DNA from: Modestobacter versicolor
GTDB taxonomy: Bacteria > Actinomycetota > Actinomycetes > Mycobacteriales > Geodermatophilaceae
DNA length: 64,000 nt
Direction of reading: 5' to 3'
Assembly: GCF_014195485.1 (NCBI RefSeq)
Contig: NZ_JACIBU010000001.1
Location: forward strand, 1,984,001 to 2,048,000
Within the stretch, counting starts at the first letter, position 1, and each line of letters begins with the position of its first letter. A model generated the notes under the pieces. That model was not told the DNA's origin. It worked only from the letters and a program-made list of their open reading frames with translations, and did not search any database. The translations under genes were made by a program, and so were the position numbers. Below are positions 1 to 7,572 of this stretch, piece by piece.

Positions 1-398
1 ACGACGTCCAGCGCCCCGACGTGCAACCGCCCGGCAACGGGCGCGGGCTGTTCACCACCGACGCCGAGGGGCGGTTCTGGTTCACCACCGTCGTCCCGAG
101 CTATTACCCGATCCCGACTGACGGGCCGGTCGGTCAGCTGCTCGGCGCCACCGGCCGGCACCCCAACCGGCCCGCGCACGTGCACCTGATCGTCGACGCC
201 GAGGGCTTCGTGCCGGTGACGACGCACGTGTTCGTGGCCGGCAGCGCGTACCTGGACTCCGACGCCGTGTTCGCGGTGAAGCGCAGCCTGGTGCGCGACT
301 TCGCCCAGGTCGACGACCCCGACGAGGCCGCCCGGTTCGGCGTGGCCAACCCGTTCCGGCACGCGCAGATCGACGTGGTGGTGGAGCGGGCCGGCTGA
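1..398 (+). CDS. Intradiol ring-cleavage dioxygenase, C-terminal part (5' truncated by window)
   Basis: The frame is open from the first bases to the TGA at 396-398, so the gene starts outside the window. It encodes about 132 residues of an Fe(III) intradiol dioxygenase, the family that opens catechol or hydroxyquinol rings in aromatic catabolism. Visible family features are the strand TDAEGRFWF, the SYYPIPTDGP segment carrying one of the two iron-ligand tyrosines, and RPAHVHLIV with the two iron-ligand histidines. The wording PTDGPVGQLLxATGRHPxRPAH most resembles hydroxyquinol 1,2-dioxygenases, but without the N-terminus the substrate cannot be settled. The first iron-ligand tyrosine lies upstream of the window. 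The downstream gene is convergent. Confidence 0.85.
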   Translation, partial: DVQRPDVQPPGNGRGLFTTDAEGRFWFTTVVPSYYPIPTDGPVGQLLGATGRHPNRPAHVHLIVDAEGFVPVTTHVFVAGSAYLDSDAVFAVKRSLVRDFAQVDDPDEAARFGVANPFRHAQIDVVVERAG

Positions 399-407
399 CG
401 CCAGACG

Positions 408-2063
408 TCAGTCGGCGCAGGCGGGCAGGGCGTCGACCGCCGCGACCAGCGGCGCGGAGTCGGTCGCGCCGAGGACGACGGTGACCTGCAGGACGGCGGT
501 CTCGCGCAGCACGGCCGCGCCGCCCAGCGCCTCGGCCAGCCACTGCGCGCCGGCCGACTCGCCCTCCGGGTGCTCGATCCCCGAGACGCCGGCCTCGGCC
601 GTGGTGACCGTGCCGACGGTCAACCCGGCGGCGGTGAGCCGGGCGACCACCTCGTCGGCCAGCGCCGGGTCACCGGTGCCGTTGACCACGTCCACCGTCG
701 CCGGTGCGGCGTCAGCCGGGCAGGCGTCGGGCGCCGGCTCCGGGCTGGGGGTGGGCGTCGGCGTGGGCGTCGGGGTCGGCGTGGGGGTCGGCTCGGGGCT
801 GGGCGTCGGCTCGGGGCTGGGCGTCGGCGTGGGGGTCGGCGTGGGGGTCGGCTCGGGGCTGGGCGTCGGCTCGGGGCTGGGCGTCGGCGTCGGCGTCGGC
901 TCGGGGGTCGGCGTCGGCTCGGGGGCCGGCGTCGGCGTCGGCTCGGGGGCCGGCGTCGGCGTCGGCTCGGGGGCCGGGGCTGGCGGGGCGGGGGCGGGCG
1001 GGGCGGGGGCGGGCGGTGCGGGGGCGGGCGGTGCGGGGGCGGGCGCCGGGGCGGGGGCGGGCACGACGACCGGCGCGGGCGGCACCGGGGCCGGCGGGGC
1101 CGGGAGGGCCGGCGGGCGGACCGGGTCGGCCGGCGGGAGGTCCGGCTCCTCCTCGGCGTCCACGGTGGGGACCTCGACCGGCGTCGTCCCGGCGTAGGTG
1201 GCGGCCAGGCCGAGCACGGAGTCCACGTACTCGTCGGAGTGGTTGTAGGCGAAGACGGCGCGCGCCTGCCCGGCGGGAGTCGTGAGGTCGCCGCCGGAGG
1301 CGCAGAGGTAGTCGGCCGCCGCGGCGGCCGCGTCGAAGATGTTGAACGGGTCGTCGACGCCGTCGCCGTTGCCGTCGGCGCCGTAGATCGCCCAGGTCGA
1401 GGGGATGAACTGCATCGGGCCGACGGCGCGGTCGTGCACCGTGTCGCGGTCGAACCGGCCGCCGTCGGTGTCCAGGATGCGCGCGGTGCCGGCGCCGGTC
1501 AGCGGGATGCCGACGACCGGCGGGGTGGACGTGCCGTCGGTGTGCAGGACGGCGCCGCCGAACCGGCCGTGGTTGGACTCGACCCGGCCGATGGCGGCGA
1601 TCAGCGTCCAGTCGATGACGCAGTCGGCGTCCAGCGCGGCGAAGGTGTAGGCCTCCAGCGCGGTGGTGGGGATGCCGCTGGCGGCGAGCGGCGACGCGGC
1701 ACCAGTCGGGTCGCCCACCTCGGGCAGGTCCAGGTCGGACAGGCCGAGGTCGGCGAGGTCCAGCCCGAGGTCGAGCCCGAGGTCGAGGTCCGACGACCCG
1801 CCGTCCAGCAGCTCGTCGTCCGGCAGCCCGCCGTCCAGGGCGGGGACCATCTGCCGCGACCGCCCCTCGGTGGTGCCCCGCTCGGTGACCCGGGAGCCGG
1901 CCTGCTCCTCGGTGGCCGTGGAGCGCGAGGGCGCCGCCAGCGAGGAGACGCCGATCGGGGCGGCGCTGGCCGCGGGGAGCACGGCCAGCACGGCGACCAG
2001 CGACCCGGCGGTCAGCCCCACCCCGAGGCCGCGCGCGAGGCGGTGCTCGTCCCGCCGGCTCAC
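408..2063 (-). CDS. Secreted SLT-domain protein with Pro-rich linker and LytR_C-like domain
   Basis: About 551 residues from the GTG at 2063. A basic start ([10 protein letters not shown]) and a hydrophobic segment ending ASAAP form a signal peptide at residues 1-35. An acidic Leu/Asp repeat stretch follows. A lytic-transglycosylase (SLT_2-like) domain occupies about residues 130-295, with the catalytic-Glu context GRVESNHGR (Glu162), [12 protein letters not shown] and YNHSDEYV. Then comes a long Pro/Thr/Glu/Ala linker (about 300-450), and the C-terminus resembles the LytR_C domain ([20 protein letters not shown]). It probably cleaves peptidoglycan at the cell wall and is held in the wall by its tail. 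The frame stays open to 2210, but the signal peptide fits 2063, where the start overlaps a tiny upstream ORF (GTGA). Confidence 0.8.
   Translation of the reverse strand: MSRRDEHRLARGLGVGLTAGSLVAVLAVLPAASAAPIGVSSLAAPSRSTATEEQAGSRVTERGTTEGRSRQMVPALDGGLPDDELLDGGSSDLDLGLDLGLDLADLGLSDLDLPEVGDPTGAASPLAASGIPTTALEAYTFAALDADCVIDWTLIAAIGRVESNHGRFGGAVLHTDGTSTPPVVGIPLTGAGTARILDTDGGRFDRDTVHDRAVGPMQFIPSTWAIYGADGNGDGVDDPFNIFDAAAAAADYLCASGGDLTTPAGQARAVFAYNHSDEYVDSVLGLAATYAGTTPVEVPTVDAEEEPDLPPADPVRPPALPAPPAPVPPAPVVVPAPAPAPAPAPPAPAPPAPAPPAPAPPAPAPEPTPTPAPEPTPTPAPEPTPTPEPTPTPTPSPEPTPSPEPTPTPTPTPTPSPEPTPSPEPTPTPTPTPTPTPTPSPEPAPDACPADAAPATVDVVNGTGDPALADEVVARLTAAGLTVGTVTTAEAGVSGIEHPEGESAGAQWLAEALGGAAVLRETAVLQVTVVLGATDSAPLVAAVDALPACAD
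741..1060 (-). repeat. Degenerate short-period repeat encoding Pro/Thr/Glu/Ala linker
   Basis: GTCGGCGTGGGGGTCGG-like 6- to 18-bp units recur on the plus strand and read on the minus strand as [16 protein letters not shown] and APAPPAP repeats in the SLT protein. It is a wall-spanning linker, and unit number is likely to vary between strains. Open frames on the opposite strand here are artefacts of the repeat. Confidence 0.85.
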
Positions 2064-2104
2064 GGGACCAGCACCCGCGAGCTGCAGTGCCAGGTGTGCG
2101 GCAT
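2060..2104 (-). CDS. Possible 14-codon leader ORF coupled to the SLT gene
   Basis: An ATG at 2104 is preceded by a strong GGGGGAG Shine-Dalgarno 5 nt upstream and opens 14 codons ([14 protein letters not shown]). Its TGA (2062-2060) overlaps the GTG start of the SLT protein as GTGA. The SLT GTG itself has no recognisable ribosome site, so translational coupling from this ORF would explain its expression. Not recognised as a known peptide. An alternative is that the SD belongs to an SLT start I have misassigned, but the ATG is not in the SLT frame. Confidence 0.4.
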   Translation of the reverse strand: MPHTWHCSSRVLVP

Positions 2105-2179
2105 CGACGCTCCCCCTCGGCTCTCCCCTGCTGCCGGTCCGGGGCCGGCGCACGACGGCGCCCGACCCGGACGATGTCG

Positions 2180-2185
2180 ACCGTA
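2180..2185 (-). promoter_or_regulatory. Candidate -10 (TACGGT) for the SLT gene
   Basis: The minus strand reads TACGGT, matching the actinobacterial TANNNT -10 consensus, about 76 nt upstream of the small leader ORF. No convincing -35 is visible. Weak evidence. Confidence 0.3.
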
Positions 2186-2258
2186 AGCCGAGTGGAGCCC
2201 GACACGCCATGTCCGGGAGCTGAACTCCTCACGACGCCTCCCGCGCCGGTGACGCGCC

Positions 2259-2264
2259 TACCGT
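2259..2264 (+). promoter_or_regulatory. Candidate leaderless -10 (TACCGT)
   Basis: TACCGT ends exactly 6 nt before the ATG at 2271, so transcription would begin at or next to the start codon. There is no Shine-Dalgarno in front of that ATG, which agrees with a leaderless mRNA. Confidence 0.5.
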
Positions 2265-2270
2265 GGCGAC

Positions 2271-2999
2271 ATGCCCACCGACCAGCGCGACCCCGCCGCC
2301 GGCGCCCCGGTGGGCCGGCGGGTCTTCCTGGGGCTGCTCGGCCTGGGCGCGCTGGGGACCGTCACCGGCACCGCTCTCCAGGACGGGCTGAGCGCCGCGC
2401 TGGCGCCGATCCAGACCCGCGACCCGACCGGGCTGGTCTCCCTGCTGCCGCTGGGCAACACCTTCCGGTACTACTCGGTGACCGGCGGCGTCGACGAGCA
2501 GGACGCGGGCGAGTACCGGCTCGCCGTCTCCGGCCTGGTGCAGCGGACCGGCCGGCACACGCTGGCCGACCTCGCCGCGATGCCGCAGACCGAGCTGGTG
2601 CGCGACTTCCAGTGCGTCACCGGCTGGCGGGTGCCCGACGTCCGGTGGTCCGGGGTGCGGCTCGCCGACCTGATCGACCTGGCCGGCCCGGACCCCGCCG
2701 CGACCGCCGTCCGGTTCAGCTCCTTCGACGGCACGTACACCGAGAGCCTGACCCTGGAGCAGGCCCGGCGGCCCGACGTGCTGGTGGCGCTGCGGATGCT
2801 CGACGGGCCGGTGACCCACGACCACGGCGGGCCGGTGCGGCTCTACGTCGCGCCGATGTACGGCTACAAGAGCCTGAAGTGGCTGTCCGGCATCGAGCTC
2901 ACCCGCGACGTCGAGCCCGGCTACTGGGAGGACCGGGGCTACTCGGTCGACGCCTGGGTCGGCTCGTCCAACGGCCGGGCCGATGACCCGACCAGCTGA
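2271..2999 (+). CDS. Tat-exported molybdopterin-dependent oxidoreductase (sulfite-oxidase fold)
   Basis: 242 residues. The N-terminus carries a twin-arginine signal (GRRVFLGLLGLGALG, Arg16-Arg17), so the protein is exported folded with its molybdenum cofactor. The core is the oxidoreductase molybdopterin-binding domain of the sulfite oxidase/MsrP group. DFQCVTGW (Cys115) supplies the conserved molybdenum thiolate, and YGYKSLKWLSGIEL is also family-typical. The next gene encodes a cytochrome b and overlaps it by 17 nt, so electrons probably pass between this extracytoplasmic subunit and the membrane quinone pool. The substrate (sulfite, methionine sulfoxide or other) cannot be read from sequence. 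The start follows a leaderless-type -10. Confidence 0.85.
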   Translation: MPTDQRDPAAGAPVGRRVFLGLLGLGALGTVTGTALQDGLSAALAPIQTRDPTGLVSLLPLGNTFRYYSVTGGVDEQDAGEYRLAVSGLVQRTGRHTLADLAAMPQTELVRDFQCVTGWRVPDVRWSGVRLADLIDLAGPDPAATAVRFSSFDGTYTESLTLEQARRPDVLVALRMLDGPVTHDHGGPVRLYVAPMYGYKSLKWLSGIELTRDVEPGYWEDRGYSVDAWVGSSNGRADDPTS

Positions 3000-3612
3000 C
3001 GCCCCGCCCGTCGAGCCGGAGCTGGCCCGGTTCGGCCGGCCGGCCCGGTGGGTGCACGGGCTGGTCGGTGTGCTGATGCTGGTCTGCATCGCGACCGCGG
3101 CAGTGCTCTACAACAGCTCGCTGCAGCTGCTGGTCGGGCACCGGCGGGCGGTCGAGCTGGTGCACGTCTGGGCCGGGTACGCGCTGCCGGTGCCGCTGCT
3201 GGCCGGGCTGCTCTCGGCCGGCTACCGCGCCGAGCTGCGCCGGCTGAACCGGTTCACCGGCCACGACTGGCGTTGGCTGCGCTCCCGCACCCGCCGCGAC
3301 GGGCGGATCCCGGTCGGCAAGTACAACGCCGGGCAGAAGCTCAACGCCTCGCTCAGCGGCGGGGCCATCGCCGTCCTGCTGCTGACCGGCGCCGTCATGC
3401 AGGCCACCGACCTGGCCCCGCTGGCCTGGCGCACCGGGGCGACGCTGATGCACGACTGGTTCTCCCTGGCCGTGGGCCTGCTCGTGCTCGGCCACCTGGC
3501 GTTCGCGCTCCGCGACCCGGTGGCGCTGCGCAGCCTGCGCACCGGCACGGTGCCCCGGCGGTGGGCCCGCTCCGAGCACCCGGCGTGGGCCGACGAGGTC
3601 GAGGACCGCTGA
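2983..3612 (+). CDS. Cytochrome b-type membrane subunit paired with the molybdoenzyme
   Basis: 209 residues with about four transmembrane helices, at roughly residues 27-45, 60-80, 120-140 and 155-178. Histidines suited to haem ligation sit in RWVHGL, VGHRRAVELVHVW, LMHDW and VLGHL. This is the layout of the cytochrome b561/formate-dehydrogenase gamma type. It should anchor the molybdoenzyme encoded immediately upstream and shuttle its electrons to or from quinone. The ATG lies inside the 3' end of the previous gene, so the two are translationally coupled. It ends in EDR-stop inside a perfect palindrome shared with the convergent neighbour. Confidence 0.8.
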   Translation: MTRPADAPPVEPELARFGRPARWVHGLVGVLMLVCIATAAVLYNSSLQLLVGHRRAVELVHVWAGYALPVPLLAGLLSAGYRAELRRLNRFTGHDWRWLRSRTRRDGRIPVGKYNAGQKLNASLSGGAIAVLLLTGAVMQATDLAPLAWRTGATLMHDWFSLAVGLLVLGHLAFALRDPVALRSLRTGTVPRRWARSEHPAWADEVEDR

Positions 3613-3624
3613 GCTCAGCGGTCC
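3603..3624. terminator. 22-bp perfect palindrome spanning two convergent stop codons
   Basis: Arms GGACCGCTGAG and CTCAGCGGTCC abut with no spacer. The plus-strand TGA (3610-3612) and the minus-strand stop (3615-3617) both lie within it, so each protein ends in Asp-Arg. It can fold in either transcript and is a candidate bidirectional terminator, though there is no T-tract. Confidence 0.5.
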
Positions 3625-5015
3625 CGCTGGTAGCCGAAGAACCCGCGCTTGCGGATCAGGCCGCTCACCGCCGGCGGCACCATCGCCTCCCACGACTCGT
3701 CGTCGGTGGGGATCCGGCGCAGCACGTCGCGGCTGAGGATCGGCAGGTGGGCGGGGTCGTAGTCGGCCAGCCCGACGAAGCTGCCGCGCCGGGCGAGGTA
3801 GTCGTAGAGCGGCTGCAGCTCCTCGGCGACCCGGACGGTGTCGACCGTGACCACCTCGCCGTCGCGCAGCATCGGGTGCACGAACAGCCGCAGGTCGTTC
3901 TTCAGCAGCCGGCCGAAGCTCTCCAGGATGCCGCCGGGCAGGTGCGCGTGGGTGGCCTCGTCGAACATCTCGATCAGGCTCGGGACGCCCATGACCATGC
4001 CGATCCGCCGGTCGGTCCGCCAGCTCAGGTACGCGGCCAGCCGGTGGTAGGCCAGGAAGTCCGAGATCAGCACGGTCATCCCGCACGCGGCCAGCAGGTC
4101 GGCGCGGGCCAGGAAGTCCCGCCGGTCCACGACGTCGCCGCCGGCCCGCAGGTTCGCCATGGTCAACTCGGTGAGGACCAGGACGTCGGCCTCGTCGACC
4201 GCCGGGTCCTGCACGAACTGCTCCTGCGCCTTCTCCAGCATGGCGATGTTGACCACCGTGGGCGGGCGGAAGCTGCCGCGCTCGACCAGGATGGCGCGCT
4301 TGCGCAGCACCTCGCTGGGCTGCAGGACCTGCCGGTCGGGGCCGAACATCGCCGCGCCGCTGAGCCCGAGCTGTACCAGCTTGAGCGCGATCAGCCGGTT
4401 GTCGACCGCGCGGAACTCGATGCCGCGCAGCTCGATCATGTCGATCTCGATGCGCCCGGTGGTCAGCCGGTCGAGCAGGTTCTCGACCAGCCGCTCCGGC
4501 TCGTGGTGCAGGAAGAAGGCGGCGTGCAGCAGGTTGACGCCGACCACGCCCAGCGCCTCCTGCTGGAGGGCCGCCTCGTCGTCGAGCATCCGCACGTGGA
4601 CGACGACCTGGCTGGGCTCGTCGCGGGGGTGGGACTGGAACTTCACGCCCATCCAGCCGTGGCACTCGTTCCCGCCGCGGTAGCTGCGCGCCACGACGGT
4701 GTCGGCGAAGGCGAAGAACGCCGTCTCGTCACCGCGCTGGTCGCTGAGCCGGTCCAGGTTCAGCTGGTACTCGTGGTCGAGCATCGCCTGCAGCCGGCCC
4801 TTGGACACGTACCGGTCGGACTTGCCGTAGACCGCGTCGCTCACCGACATGTCGTAGGCCGACATCGACTTGGCCACGGTGCCCGCGGCCCCGCCCGCCC
4901 GGAAGAACCAGCGCGCGACCTCCTGGCCGGCGCCGATCTCGGCGATCGTGCCGTACCAGCGGGGGTCGAGGTTGATCTGCAGCGCCTTCTGCAGGGTGTC
5001 CGCACCGGCGTCCAT
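3615..5015 (-). CDS. Conserved protein of unknown function (INLDxxxYGTIAEIGAGQEVARWFF family)
   Basis: 466 residues from the ATG at 5015, which has a good AGGAG ribosome site (minus strand, 6-7 nt upstream). Upstream codons in the same frame are discarded. The N-terminus reads LQKALQINLDPRWYGTIAEIGAGQEVARWFFRAGGAAGTVAKSMSAYD in overlapping pieces and belongs to a widespread soluble family. From memory, databases have labelled members inconsistently (TonB receptor, nicotinate-nucleotide adenylyltransferase). I see no receptor barrel, signal peptide or nucleotidyltransferase motif that supports either name. There are no transmembrane segments. It faces the molybdoenzyme pair convergently and the GntR gene divergently. 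Function not assigned. Confidence 0.75.
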   Translation of the reverse strand: MDAGADTLQKALQINLDPRWYGTIAEIGAGQEVARWFFRAGGAAGTVAKSMSAYDMSVSDAVYGKSDRYVSKGRLQAMLDHEYQLNLDRLSDQRGDETAFFAFADTVVARSYRGGNECHGWMGVKFQSHPRDEPSQVVVHVRMLDDEAALQQEALGVVGVNLLHAAFFLHHEPERLVENLLDRLTTGRIEIDMIELRGIEFRAVDNRLIALKLVQLGLSGAAMFGPDRQVLQPSEVLRKRAILVERGSFRPPTVVNIAMLEKAQEQFVQDPAVDEADVLVLTELTMANLRAGGDVVDRRDFLARADLLAACGMTVLISDFLAYHRLAAYLSWRTDRRIGMVMGVPSLIEMFDEATHAHLPGGILESFGRLLKNDLRLFVHPMLRDGEVVTVDTVRVAEELQPLYDYLARRGSFVGLADYDPAHLPILSRDVLRRIPTDDESWEAMVPPAVSGLIRKRGFFGYQRDR

Positions 5016-5053
5016 GTCGGGCTCCTGTCCTGGTGCCGCTCGGATGTGGCGGC

Positions 5054-5059
5054 AGGGTA
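5054..5059 (-). promoter_or_regulatory. Candidate -10 (TACCCT) for the unknown-family gene
   Basis: The minus strand reads TACCCT, giving a leader of about 30 nt before the AGGAG/ATG at 5015. It lies back-to-back with the GntR promoter in a 140-bp divergent intergenic region. Confidence 0.35.
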
Positions 5060-5116
5060 GCGACCCCGGGTGGCCGCCGCGTGTCGGTCGGACGACGTCC
5101 CGTAACACTCCTCCGC

Positions 5117-5122
5117 TAGCGT
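5117..5122 (+). promoter_or_regulatory. Candidate -10 (TAGCGT) for the GntR gene
   Basis: TAGCGT matches TANNNT and would give a leader of about 27 nt with GGAGGGAGG before the GTG. The same hexamer in a similar context (CTAGCGT) precedes the transporter gene at 5905. Confidence 0.4.
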
Positions 5123-5155
5123 CCCGGCCTCCGGCGGTGGAGGGAGGCGGTCGAC

Positions 5156-5848
5156 GTGTCGAGGCAACGGCCGCCCGCGCCGTGGGTGCAGGCCCTGGCC
5201 AGCGCCCGGGACACCCCGTCGCAGGCGCTGGCGCTGGAGGAGCTGCGGTCGGCGATCCTCTCCGGCCGGGTGCGGCCCGGTGCGCCCATCCCGGTGGACG
5301 ACGTCGCGGCGCGGTTCTCGCTCAGCCACATCCCGGTGCGGGAGGCGCTGAAGACGCTGGTGGCCGAGGGGCTGGTCGAGCACCAGCCGCGCGGGGCCTA
5401 CGTCGTCGCCCGGCTGACCCGCGAGGAGCTGGCCGAGCTCTACGTCGTCCGGGCCAGCCTGGAGACCGCCGCCCTGCCCGCGGCGGTGTCCCGGGCGACG
5501 GCGGAGGACGTGCAGGTGGCGGCGTCCGCGCTGCGCGAGCTCGAGCGGGCGACCGCGACCGGCGGGCTGGCCGACCACCACCGGTCCAGCCGCCGGTTCC
5601 ACCTGGCCCTGATCGCGCCGTGCCAGATGCACCGCCTGCTGCAGATGTTCGAGCGGGCCTGGAACGTCACCGAGCCCGGCCGGCCGATGTCGCACGCCTC
5701 TGCTGCTGCCACGGCCGCGCTCGCCGACGACCACGTGGCGATGCTCGACGCCTTCGCCGCCGCGGACGCCGACGCGCTGATCACCCTGACCGGCGTCCAC
5801 TACGCCCGGCTGCAGGAGATCGTCGCGGCCCTGCCCGAGGACCGCTGA
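5156..5848 (+). CDS. GntR-family transcriptional regulator (FadR/FCD type)
   Basis: 230 residues from a GTG with a strong GGAGGGAGG site upstream. The N-terminal winged helix (about residues 22-85) contains LEELRSAILSGRVRPGAPI, DVAARFSLSHIPVREALKTL and EGLVEHQPRGAYVV, all standard GntR signatures. The C-terminal all-alpha FCD domain (about 90-225) has DHHRSSRRFHLAL and a histidine in DDHVAMLDAF, positions that in this family bind a metal or a carboxylate effector. It is followed by an NCS1 transporter and a racemase, so it probably controls their uptake/catabolic pathway in response to a substrate or intermediate. Confidence 0.88.
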   Translation: MSRQRPPAPWVQALASARDTPSQALALEELRSAILSGRVRPGAPIPVDDVAARFSLSHIPVREALKTLVAEGLVEHQPRGAYVVARLTREELAELYVVRASLETAALPAAVSRATAEDVQVAASALRELERATATGGLADHHRSSRRFHLALIAPCQMHRLLQMFERAWNVTEPGRPMSHASAAATAALADDHVAMLDAFAAADADALITLTGVHYARLQEIVAALPEDR

Positions 5849-5904
5849 GCTCCGGGCCGCTGCGGATATACCCGCGGGGACACGCACGGGCAACACCCGC
5901 TCCC

Positions 5905-5910
5905 TAGCGT
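5905..5910 (+). promoter_or_regulatory. Candidate -10 (TAGCGT) for the NCS1 transporter gene
   Basis: TAGCGT about 100 nt upstream of the ATG at 6014 suggests a promoter separate from the regulator gene. The sequence between it and the regulator stop (5849-5904) would hold any GntR operator, but I do not see a clean palindrome. Confidence 0.35.
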
Positions 5911-6013
5911 TCGCGCCGTCGATCCCGGACGGCCGCTCCCCCGGCACCTCCCGGCCACCGACGCGCTCGTCACCCGCCGCTGCCGCACCAGCCGACGACC
6001 CGCAGGAGCCTCC

Positions 6014-7564
6014 ATGACGACCACCTCGCCCGAGCCGACGACGCTCGCGACCGACGTCCCCGCCGGCCACTCCGGGACGGCGCCGTCCGCGGCCGCGCCC
6101 GGCGGGGCCCTGATCGGCGCGGACTACGACCCCCGGCTCACCAACGAGGACCTCGCGCCGCTGCGCCAGCAGCGCTGGGGGTCCTACAACATCTTCGCGT
6201 TCTGGATGTCCGACGTGCACAGCGTCGGCGGGTACGTCACCGCGGGCAGCCTCTTCGCCCTCGGGATCGCCGCCTGGCAGGTGCTCATCGCGCTGGTGGT
6301 CGGGATCGTCATCGTCCAGGTGTTCGTGAACCTGGTGGCCAAGCCCAGCCAGAAGACCGGCGTGCCCTACCCGGTGATCAACCGGGCGGTGTTCGGCGTC
6401 AAGGGCGCCAACATCCCGGCGATCATCCGCGGCCTCATCGCGGTCGCCTGGTACGGCGTGCAGACCTTCCTGGCCGCCAGCAGCCTGAACATCATCTGGC
6501 TGAAGTTCATCCCGGGCTCGGAGTCGCTCCTCGACACGTCGTTCCTGGGCCTGGAGGCGCTGGGCTGGATCTCCTTCGCCGTGCTGTGGGTGGCCCAGGC
6601 GGCGCTCTTCTGGCGGGGCATGGAGACCATCCGGAGGTTCATCGACTTCGCCGGCCCGGCCGTCTACGTGGTGATGATCATCCTGGCCGTCTACCTGGTC
6701 TCCGAGGCGGGCTGGTCGAACATCGACCTCAGCCTGCACACCGGCCCGACGCTGACCGGCTGGGCGACGGTCACCACGATGCTCGGCGCGATCGCGCTGG
6801 TGGTCTCCTACTTCTCCGGGCCGATGCTGAACTTCGGCGACTTCGCCCGCTACGGGAAGAGCTTCGCCGCGGTGAAGCGGGGCAACCTGCTGGGGCTGCC
6901 GCTGAACTTCCTGTTCTTCTCGATCCTCACCGTCGTCTGCGCCTCGGCGACCGTGCCGGTGTTCGGCGAGCTGATCACCGACCCGATCGCCACGGTGGAG
7001 GCCATCGACTCGACGTTCGCGATCCTGCTCGGTGGGCTGACCTTCGTCATCGCGACGGTCGGCATCAACATCGTCGCCAACTTCATCGCCCCGGCGTTCG
7101 ACTTCTCCAACGTCTCGCCGCAGAAGATCAGCTGGCGGGCCGGCGGGATGATCGCCGCCGTCGGCTCGGTCCTGCTCACCCCGTGGAACTGGTACGACAG
7201 CGCCGAGGGCATCCGGTTCACCCTCGGCATCCTGGGCAGCCTGATCGGCCCGCTGTTCGGCATCCTGATCGCCGGCTACTACCTGGCGAGCCGGCAGCGG
7301 ATCGCCGTCGACGACATGTACTCGATGGCGCCGACGGGTCGGTACTGGTTCCGCGGCGGGTACAACCCGAACGCCGTCCTGGCGGTGGTCGGGGCCGGCG
7401 TGCCGACGATCCTGCTGACGCTGTTCGCCTCGGTCGGCGACTACGGCTGGTTCATCGGCTGCGCGCTGGGCTTCGTGCTCTTCGCCGGGCTGGAGCGGGT
7501 GCGGCCGATGATCGTGCTGCTGGACCCGGCCGAGGCCGGCGTCTCCGACGGAACCGTCGCCTAG
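6014..7564 (+). CDS. NCS1-family nucleobase/hydantoin:cation symporter
   Basis: 516 residues with about 12 hydrophobic segments. The N-terminal region carries the NCS1 hallmarks: DYDPRLTNEDLAPL and QRWGSYNIFAFWMSDVHSVGGY, then KPSQKTGVPYPVINRAVFGVKGANIPA and IRGLIAVAWYGVQT. In this family these line the substrate site for uracil, allantoin, cytosine or hydantoins. The racemase gene follows after 8 nt and a GntR regulator precedes it, pointing to uptake of a hydantoin, ureide or purine breakdown product. Exact substrate is unknown. The preceding gene ends 165 nt upstream. Confidence 0.9.
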   Translation: MTTTSPEPTTLATDVPAGHSGTAPSAAAPGGALIGADYDPRLTNEDLAPLRQQRWGSYNIFAFWMSDVHSVGGYVTAGSLFALGIAAWQVLIALVVGIVIVQVFVNLVAKPSQKTGVPYPVINRAVFGVKGANIPAIIRGLIAVAWYGVQTFLAASSLNIIWLKFIPGSESLLDTSFLGLEALGWISFAVLWVAQAALFWRGMETIRRFIDFAGPAVYVVMIILAVYLVSEAGWSNIDLSLHTGPTLTGWATVTTMLGAIALVVSYFSGPMLNFGDFARYGKSFAAVKRGNLLGLPLNFLFFSILTVVCASATVPVFGELITDPIATVEAIDSTFAILLGGLTFVIATVGINIVANFIAPAFDFSNVSPQKISWRAGGMIAAVGSVLLTPWNWYDSAEGIRFTLGILGSLIGPLFGILIAGYYLASRQRIAVDDMYSMAPTGRYWFRGGYNPNAVLAVVGAGVPTILLTLFASVGDYGWFIGCALGFVLFAGLERVRPMIVLLDPAEAGVSDGTVA

Positions 7565-7572
7565 GTCGCCCG

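Noticed and set aside
741-1060. CRISPR or satellite array
   Set aside because: The repeats are irregular short codon-level units inside a coding frame.
570-2186. Very long plus-strand frames opposite the SLT gene (538 and 506 aa)
   Set aside because: They are Arg/Gly-rich shadows produced by the Pro-rich repeat on the other strand and lack any domain or ribosome site.
5849-5904. GntR operator in front of the NCS1 gene
   Set aside because: No convincing TnGTnnnACnA-like palindrome was found; only weak partial matches.
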